From positions 1 to 15,300 of the forward strand of contig JANWID010000031.1 of the NCBI GenBank assembly GCA_025450095.1: 15,300 nucleotides of DNA, read 5' to 3'. Under the pieces are notes generated by a model. That model worked only from the letters and a program-made list of their open reading frames with translations. It searched no databases and was not told where the DNA came from. The translations under genes were made by a program, and so were the position numbers. Source of the DNA: Bacteroidia bacterium. GTDB taxonomy: Bacteria > Bacteroidota > Bacteroidia > AKYH767-A > OLB10. Shown here one piece after another: positions 1 through 5,193 of this stretch. Position 1 is the stretch's first letter; every line of letters begins with the position of its first letter.

Positions 1-1
1 C

Positions 2-1114
2 AAAAAGGCAAAAGAACTTGTTGAAAAGGAATTGGAAGATGCTAAAAAACAGCTTGAAGATTTTACTAAGCTCAAATCCCAGTTAGATGACCTGAAACTG
101 GCTATGGGTGGCGATGACTTTAAAGCAGAAGACGTTGCCAAATATAAAAGTACCGATGAGGAATTCAACAAGCTGAAATCAGGCATCGCAAGTGCCATGT
201 CGAACGGTGCAGAATTCAATGATATCTACAATGATATTGCAGAAGCTCATAAACATTATTATGGAATGGTACATTACCAGTATAATGTTGATTTTGATTC
301 CAGGAATGTAGTTGGCGATAATTACGAAAATTTTTCAGAAAAAAATTATGGCAATACCAATGTTACAGGCCCTGAAGCTTCACACGGTACTCATGTAGCC
401 GGTATCATTGGTGCAGACCGGACCAACGAAATTGGGATCAAAGGGGTTTCTGCTAATGCCCGGATTATGGTTGTCAGGGTTGTGCCTGACGGTGATGAAC
501 GTGATAAAGACGTTGCCAATGGCATCCGCTATGCAGCAGATAATGGGGCATCTATTATAAACATGAGTTTTGGAAAATCATTTTCTCCTGGCAAAAAGTA
601 TGTTGACGAAGCCATTCAATATGCTGTTTCAAAAGATGTGCTGATCGTTCACGCAAGTGGTAATGATGGAGCTAACATTGATAAGGTCCATAATTTTCCA
701 TATCCGGTTTATGAAAACGGAACACGTGAACCCGCATGGCTTGAAGTTGGCGCCATCTCTTCATCGGGTGATGCGGCACCATTCTCAAATTATGGAGCGA
801 AAACAGTGGATGTAATGGCTCCCGGTGTTAAAATATTTTCTACACTTCCCGGTGGAGAATATGGAAATGAAAATGGTACCAGCATGGCAGCACCGGTAGT
901 TTCGGGCATTGCTGCAATAATCCGTGGCTATTATCCTACACTGAAAGCTGCACAGGTACGCCAGATAATAATTGATTCATCAATTAAGATATCTATAAAA
1001 ACTGTTTTACCCGGAAGCAAAAAGAAAAAAGTTAAATACAGTAAGCTCTCTGTTTCTGCTGGTATTGTTAATGCCTACAGGGCTATAAAGCTGGCGGATT
1101 CCTATGTGAAATAG
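2..1114 (+). CDS. S8 (subtilisin-like) serine protease, 5'-truncated by window edge
   Basis: The reading frame is open from base 2, so the N-terminus lies off the window; a TTG at 32 is only an internal codon. Counting residues from that TTG, the catalytic His is in SHGTHVAG (H118), the oxyanion Asn in ASGND (N211) and the catalytic Ser in NGTSMAAP (S284). The catalytic Asp must be upstream of the window. The first ~75 visible residues are Lys/Glu-rich and predicted coiled coil, an insertion between the Asp and His motifs that I recall as typical of Bacteroidetes S8 peptidases. The core (VRVVPDGDERDKDVANGIRYA, INMSFGKSFSP) fits that group closely. It is probably secreted or periplasmic, but the signal peptide is not visible. 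The protein ends about 30 residues after a Lys-rich loop (GSKKKKVKY), with no T9SS sorting domain. The family is confident; the substrate is unknown. Confidence 0.93.
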   Translation, partial: KKAKELVEKELEDAKKQLEDFTKLKSQLDDLKLAMGGDDFKAEDVAKYKSTDEEFNKLKSGIASAMSNGAEFNDIYNDIAEAHKHYYGMVHYQYNVDFDSRNVVGDNYENFSEKNYGNTNVTGPEASHGTHVAGIIGADRTNEIGIKGVSANARIMVVRVVPDGDERDKDVANGIRYAADNGASIINMSFGKSFSPGKKYVDEAIQYAVSKDVLIVHASGNDGANIDKVHNFPYPVYENGTREPAWLEVGAISSSGDAAPFSNYGAKTVDVMAPGVKIFSTLPGGEYGNENGTSMAAPVVSGIAAIIRGYYPTLKAAQVRQIIIDSSIKISIKTVLPGSKKKKVKYSKLSVSAGIVNAYRAIKLADSYVK

Positions 1115-1141
1115 TTGTGCTTTTGTTTTTTTGATCGACAT

Positions 1142-1268
1142 CAGTCTACAGTCGCCAGTCTGCAGTATACAGTCGCCAGTCAAAAAAGAATACTGAGAAT
1201 AAAAATACCTACTGATTTCTGTTTACTGCCTACTGCAGACTGCTTACTGGTTACTGCTGACTGTAGTC
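1142..1268. repeat. Palindromic array of CAGTC/CTGCAGT-like short units
   Basis: The left arm (about 1142-1181) repeats units such as CAGTCTACAGTCGCCAGT. The right arm (about 1223-1268) carries the complement, such as TACTGCAGACTG and GACTGTAGTC. The 12-mer CAGTCTGCAGTA at 1156-1167 is the exact reverse complement of 1231-1242. The loop of about 40 nt is AT-rich. The locus could fold as a long imperfect hairpin behind the protease gene. Its units resemble those of the array at 14306-14456. It has no ORF and no transposase. It may be a passive miniature element or transcript-end structure; its function is not known from the sequence. Confidence 0.8.
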
Positions 1269-1463
1269 TAACATATTGCATATAAGCATTTTACATTTTT
1301 GATCGGCTCTTTCGGGTCATTATGCAACCTCTTTTCATTTCCGGCCGTCTTTATATTGAAAACCGGGTGAAAGGCACCCTGTAACACCAAAACCAATCAT
1401 AAACCCAAACCAAAAAAACGAATCACCCGCGGAGTAAAATATTTTTAAATGGCGTTTTTCTAT

Positions 1464-1510
1464 AAGAAACATGATGTGATTTCAAATTTTTGATTTCACA
1501 TCATGTTCTT
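1464..1510. repeat. Strong hairpin, AAGAAACATGATGTGA / TCACATCATGTTCTT
   Basis: Arms at 1464-1479 and 1496-1510 pair over 12 contiguous bp, then continue for three more pairs past one bulged A. The 16-nt loop lies inside two direct copies of TGATTTCA (1477-1484 and 1491-1498). No T-run follows on either strand, so a canonical intrinsic terminator is unlikely. A protein-binding palindrome or an RNA structure upstream of the secreted-protein gene are alternatives. Confidence 0.6.
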
Positions 1511-1671
1511 GTTGTCAGCCCATGGTTGTGAAATGACAGAAACGGATTGTTCGTAATTGGATAACTTAAAGATCCGGTGAGCATCGCTGAATATTTTTTC
1601 GAAATTCATGAATTACCATTAGGTAATCTCAATAAAATCACATATTTTCATCCTGTTAAAACTAATTTCTC

Positions 1672-3636
1672 ATGAAGAAAATTTACATGATCATTTTTGT
1701 ATTTATTTTATTGTATTCCACTCCTGCTATATCGCAGGTTTTTTCTATTCCTTACACTGATAATTTTGAAGCAGGTTCACCGGGATGGATTAATAATTCC
1801 GCTAACGGTACTTGTTGGGAACTTGGTGCTCCAAACTTTGGGCTGACCAACACCGTTAATTCCGGCAGTAACTGTTGGGATATAAATCTGAATGCAGCTT
1901 ATTCAAATAGTTTGGAAGGAACTTTAGTTTCTCCTCCTATTGATATTAATAATGCAGCCGGTGTAAAAATTTCATTCTGGCAAAACCGTAATTGTGAATT
2001 AAACTGGGATGGTTTCCGGCTTGAATACACTGATGACACAGCAGGTGTTTGGAATATTGTAGGTTCAGTAAATGCGATAGGTTCAATAAACTGGTATAAC
2101 ATCACTTTGTTAAACTCTTCTGCGCTGCCTGCATGGAGTGGAAATTCCAATGGTTGGCAACAATCGAGCATATTGTTACCTGCGTTTTCATCTCCAATTG
2201 TATACTTCCGGTTTGTTTTCACCTCTGATGCCAGTGTAGTTACTGATGGTGCATCAATCGATGATTTTTCTGTTGAAGCTGTTGCCATGAATAGCATTAC
2301 CGGAACTGTTTATATTGATGCAAACTATAACAGCGTTATCGATGCCGGTGATTTTCCCGCACAGAATATTACCATGAATTGTGTTCCCAATGGCGGTTAC
2401 TACTTTTATCCTACAAATGCCAATGGCAACTATACTTTTTTTGCAGATTCGTCTGTGAACACAGTGGTATCTCCTGTGTTACCACCCTATTCTACGGCAA
2501 TACCGGCAAGTCATACAATTAACATAGCGGGTACCGGACAAATCAGTTCGGGAAATGATTTTCTATTGACTTTTACACCGGGTATTATCGATCCGGAGAT
2601 TACCCTTACCACCACACCAGTAAGGCCTGGATTTGTGCATTATAAAACAATGGACCTTTATAACGTTGGAACCACTTTCGTGTCAGGAACTGTGGAACTA
2701 ACCTACGATGCTTCCTATACTCTGGTAAGTGCTTCGGATCCTTATACTGTTATCGGCACCAATGTTATTGAGTTTAGTTATAACGCTTTGATGCCAATGG
2801 AACACCGTTCCATCCACGTTGCATTCCAAACCAGTCCTTCATTGCCAGTCGGACAATCCACTGGAGCTGCTGCAGTAATTTACCCGATCGTTGGAGATGC
2901 TAATACTGCAAACAATGTTTCAACGGTCGAAACGATTACTGTGAACTCCTGCGATCCCAATAATAAGCTGGTGGATCCGGAAGGTGATGTGCTGATCCAG
3001 GATGTAGCTGCCGGAACCGATCTTCATTATACTGTTAATTTTCAGAATACCGGGACAGCTTCGGCTACTTATGTAAACATTTTCGATATGCTTGATGAAA
3101 ACCTCGACATAAATTCTTTTGAATTAACTGCAACGAGCCATCCACTAACGTCGTGGAATATAGGAAGTAACCGCCAGGTACAATTCTCCTTTTCAAATAT
3201 CAATTTACCGGATTCTAATACAAACGAATTGGCAAGCCATGGATTTGTCAGTTATAAGATCAGGCCTCTTACTTCCCTTGTAGTTGGTGAGCAGATTACC
3301 AATACCGCTTCCATTATTTTTGATTTCAACCCGGCCATTGCAACCAATAGTGTTACCACTACAGTTGTGAACCCGGTCGGCCTCCAGGAAAACACAGCAA
3401 TAAGTGCTGTTTATCTGTATCCCAATCCGGCATCCGGACAAATCAATTTCAGAGCTGCTGAAAATTTCAATCGTTACCGTATTCTCAATGCCATCGGCCA
3501 ACAGGTTATTGAAAGCACCATCGATCAACCCGGACAATTACAATCTGTATCACTAAATAGTTTACCAACGGGCCTGTATATCCTGGTCGTTTCTGATAAT
3601 TATTCAAACGTAAAAACCCCATTCATGATAGAGTGA
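1672..3636 (+). CDS. Secreted T9SS-sorted protein: MAM/ConA-like domain, SdrD-B-like domain, DUF7619-type repeat, C-terminal sorting domain
   Basis: This 654-residue protein has a clear signal peptide (residues 1-21, KK then a hydrophobic stretch, likely cut before Q22). Residues ~23-205 form a jelly-roll module like MAM/concanavalin domains (NFEAGSPGW, WDINLN, DDFSVE). About 208-300 resembles an SdrD B-like/carboxypeptidase-regulatory fold (GTVYIDANYNSVIDAGD, with possible Ca-binding Asp/Asn). About 305-425 is a DUF11-like beta domain. From C427 (CDPNNK) runs the conserved module I know as DUF7619 in Bacteroidetes surface proteins, ending at IIFDFNPAIATN. The last ~75 residues, with YPNPASGQ at 583-590 and GLYILVV, are a type A T9SS sorting domain. 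It is therefore expected to cross the outer membrane by T9SS and be released or anchored. The start is ATG directly before the signal peptide. It shares its N-terminal module with the next gene, 56 bp downstream. Ligand unknown. Confidence 0.92.
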   Translation: MKKIYMIIFVFILLYSTPAISQVFSIPYTDNFEAGSPGWINNSANGTCWELGAPNFGLTNTVNSGSNCWDINLNAAYSNSLEGTLVSPPIDINNAAGVKISFWQNRNCELNWDGFRLEYTDDTAGVWNIVGSVNAIGSINWYNITLLNSSALPAWSGNSNGWQQSSILLPAFSSPIVYFRFVFTSDASVVTDGASIDDFSVEAVAMNSITGTVYIDANYNSVIDAGDFPAQNITMNCVPNGGYYFYPTNANGNYTFFADSSVNTVVSPVLPPYSTAIPASHTINIAGTGQISSGNDFLLTFTPGIIDPEITLTTTPVRPGFVHYKTMDLYNVGTTFVSGTVELTYDASYTLVSASDPYTVIGTNVIEFSYNALMPMEHRSIHVAFQTSPSLPVGQSTGAAAVIYPIVGDANTANNVSTVETITVNSCDPNNKLVDPEGDVLIQDVAAGTDLHYTVNFQNTGTASATYVNIFDMLDENLDINSFELTATSHPLTSWNIGSNRQVQFSFSNINLPDSNTNELASHGFVSYKIRPLTSLVVGEQITNTASIIFDFNPAIATNSVTTTVVNPVGLQENTAISAVYLYPNPASGQINFRAAENFNRYRILNAIGQQVIESTIDQPGQLQSVSLNSLPTGLYILVVSDNYSNVKTPFMIE

Positions 3637-3692
3637 TTTAAATAAGAATACCCAGTTAGCAATGTACCTGACCTTAACACCACACCACAGCC

Positions 3693-4532
3693 ATGAAGAC
3701 AGCCATTACACTCTTTGCCATTGCTTTTTTACCATTACAAATTACTGCACAACAAGTCAGCCTGCCATTTTTCGATGATTTTGAAAATGGCGCCTTCGGC
3801 TGGACCGCTTCCACTGATGTTGCCAACGGTACCAATTGGGAACTAGGAATTCCTACTATTGGTTTTACACTGGGTGCATTTTCCGGAGATTATTGCTGGG
3901 ATGTGAACCTGAACTCAAATTATAACAGCAATTCAACCTGTTACTTGTATTCACCGGTCTTTGATTTTACTAACGTTTCACGGGCAACTGTTTCCTTCTG
4001 GACGATGTACCATGCAGAATATATGTGGGATTATCTTTCAGTTCAGGTTTCCGTTGACAAGGGCGATACATGGCAGTATCTTCCGTATCCTTACCTGATC
4101 AGTCCCGATGGTGGTATTCAGAAATGGATTCATTCGTCACTAACCATGACCAGTCTGAACGGATATCCTTCTGTTCAATTCCGTTTCATGTTTATTTCGG
4201 ACGGGAATATTAACTATGATGGTTATTCGATTGATGATTTCAGCATTGATATAGATCCACTGGGTGTGGAATCGTTATCGTCACAGGCATTTTCATTCTA
4301 TCCAAATCCTGCACGGGATGTGGTGAATTTTACTTTTGAAAATAACAATTTATCAGGCACTTCAATTTTAATTGCTGATGTTCAGGGAAAAATTATTTTG
4401 AGCGAAAATCCGTTAAACCTGCAACACAATTCGCTTCCTGTTGGAAAACTTGAGCGCGGTGTTTATACTGTGATTTATTCCGATGAAAATGGACGGTATG
4501 CGAAGAATCTGGTGATAACGGGTGATTATTGA
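3693..4532 (+). CDS. Secreted T9SS-sorted protein with MAM/ConA-like domain
   Basis: This 279-residue protein has a signal peptide (MKTAITLFAIAFLPLQITAQ, cleaved near residue 19/20). A MAM/concanavalin-like module follows (DDFENGAFGW, WDVNLNSNYN, SIDDFSIDID, residues ~22-190). It ends with a T9SS type A sorting domain starting near FYPNPARD (P204) and ending in YAKNLVI. It is essentially the first and last modules of the preceding 654-residue protein: the order WELG, CWD(I/V)NLN, SFW and SIDDFS is shared, so the two are probably paralogues. The 56-bp gap on the same strand suggests cotranscription. Likely role: a secreted or surface adhesive or carbohydrate-binding protein; no catalytic residues are recognisable. 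Confidence 0.9.
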   Translation: MKTAITLFAIAFLPLQITAQQVSLPFFDDFENGAFGWTASTDVANGTNWELGIPTIGFTLGAFSGDYCWDVNLNSNYNSNSTCYLYSPVFDFTNVSRATVSFWTMYHAEYMWDYLSVQVSVDKGDTWQYLPYPYLISPDGGIQKWIHSSLTMTSLNGYPSVQFRFMFISDGNINYDGYSIDDFSIDIDPLGVESLSSQAFSFYPNPARDVVNFTFENNNLSGTSILIADVQGKIILSENPLNLQHNSLPVGKLERGVYTVIYSDENGRYAKNLVITGDY

Positions 4533-4549
4533 GGTAGTCAAGTTCTTTG

Positions 4550-4645
4550 AATCGTACATATTAAATTTTATATACTGTATTTTACATTTACACTTTCCTT
4601 GCAATACGTAAGATGTAAGACATAAAATTTAAGATTGAATATTTT
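4550..4645. repeat. Left flanking repeat of the four-helix-bundle gene
   Basis: This AT-rich stretch is itself an imperfect palindrome: TTAAATTTTA...TTTTACATTTA on one side of a CTTTCCTTGCAATACG centre, and AAGATGTAAGACATAAAATT...AAGATTGAA (4610-4639) on the other. It aligns in direct orientation with 5088-5190, where the centre reads CATTTTCATAGCAATCAG. The 9-mers AAGATGTAA and AAGATTGAA at the ends of 4610-4639 also match the reverse complement of 5088-5117, so the two flanks can pair across the gene. Confidence 0.7.
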
Positions 4646-4660
4646 TTTCTTTTACTATTT

Positions 4661-4693
4661 TTTGAAAAACGTTACAACTTTTTTCTAACTTTT
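4661..4693 (+). promoter_or_regulatory. Candidate Bacteroidetes promoter for the four-helix-bundle gene
   Basis: TTTG at 4661-4664 is followed after 21 nt by TAACTTTT (4686-4693), a 7-of-8 match to the TAnnTTTG -7 element with acceptable spacing. Transcription would begin about 4700, giving a leader of only a few bases before the ATG at 4707. No Shine-Dalgarno is visible. It lies inside the flanking repeats, so the element would carry its own promoter. Confidence 0.4.
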
Positions 4694-4706
4694 AAATCTT
4701 TTCAAA

Positions 4707-5084
4707 ATGAATCAAAAATCAAATGACCTCAAAGAGAGGTTAATTCGCTTTGCAATTTTGTTATCGGAAATAGTTGAATTATTACCCAGAAATCGATTAG
4801 GCAATTACATAGCGGAGCAGTTAACCCGATCTGGTCTTTCACCTGCGTTTAATTATGGTGAAGTTCAATTTGCAGAATCAGCAAATGACTTTATTCATAA
4901 AATCAAAGTTTGCCTTAAAGAACTTAATGAAGTACAAATATCACTAAAATTTATTGCTTACAAACCCCTTATCGATAATATTAAATTGGTAACCGGAGCG
5001 TCAATTGAATGTGATGAATTGATTTCAATTTTTGTATCGACAGTGAATACTAAAAGGAATAATATGAAAAGGGCCAAGCAATAA
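4707..5084 (+). CDS. Four-helix-bundle protein (S23 / IVP family, TIGR02436-like)
   Basis: This 125-residue all-helical protein carries the family's landmarks: DLKERLIRFAILLSEIVELLP (helix 1), RNRLGNYIAEQLTRSGLSPAFNYGE (helix 2, matching the usual GxxxxxQLxRSGxSxxANYxE), SANDFIHKIKVCLKELNEVQISLKFI (helix 3) and ECDELISIFVSTVNTKRN (helix 4). The family includes proteins encoded inside 23S rRNA intervening sequences of Leptospira and Coxiella, and many stand-alone copies in Bacteroidetes. Related Avd proteins of diversity-generating retroelements share the fold. The molecular function is unresolved; basic surfaces suggest nucleic-acid binding. The gene is convergent with dnaE (109 bp apart). 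Its base composition is AT-rich and very unlike dnaE. It sits exactly between two ~100-bp palindromic direct repeats, which suggests it arrived as a small cassette. No rRNA sequence is nearby. Confidence 0.93.
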   Translation: MNQKSNDLKERLIRFAILLSEIVELLPRNRLGNYIAEQLTRSGLSPAFNYGEVQFAESANDFIHKIKVCLKELNEVQISLKFIAYKPLIDNIKLVTGASIECDELISIFVSTVNTKRNNMKRAKQ

Positions 5085-5087
5085 TTT

Positions 5088-5190
5088 TTCAATCTTAAGT
5101 CTTAAATTTTACATCTTATATTTTAAATTAACATTTTCATAGCAATCAGTTCAGTTGAAGATTGAAGATGTAAAATTTAAGATTGAAGAT
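5088..5190. repeat. Right flanking repeat of the four-helix-bundle gene, with an 18-bp perfect inverted repeat
   Basis: TCTTAAATTTTACATCTT at 5100-5117 is the exact reverse complement of AAGATGTAAAATTTAAGA at 5165-5182, with a 47-nt loop. The whole unit aligns in direct orientation with 4550-4645. It fills the space between the convergent four-helix-bundle gene and dnaE, so its hairpin could also end transcription from both sides. Confidence 0.75.
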
Positions 5191-5193
5191 TTA

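Larger units (their letters stand above)
1115..1671. other. 557-bp intergenic region without a convincing gene
   Basis: I see no credible coding frame here. The stretch holds the CAGTC-type palindrome (1142-1268), a 5-bp GGGTG/CACCC mini-hairpin at 1365-1379 and a long hairpin at 1464-1510. The promoter of the downstream secreted-protein gene must lie here, but I find no perfect TAnnTTTG element; the nearest is TACATTTT at 1292-1299. Confidence 0.6.

Noticed and set aside
1142..1268. CRISPR-like array
   Set aside because: Units are short, degenerate and in both orientations, with no constant repeat, unique spacers or cas genes.
4413..4604. Minus-strand 63-codon frame at the end of the second secreted-protein gene
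   Set aside because: It is antisense to the T9SS domain and extends into the flanking repeat; low-complexity translation with no family resemblance.
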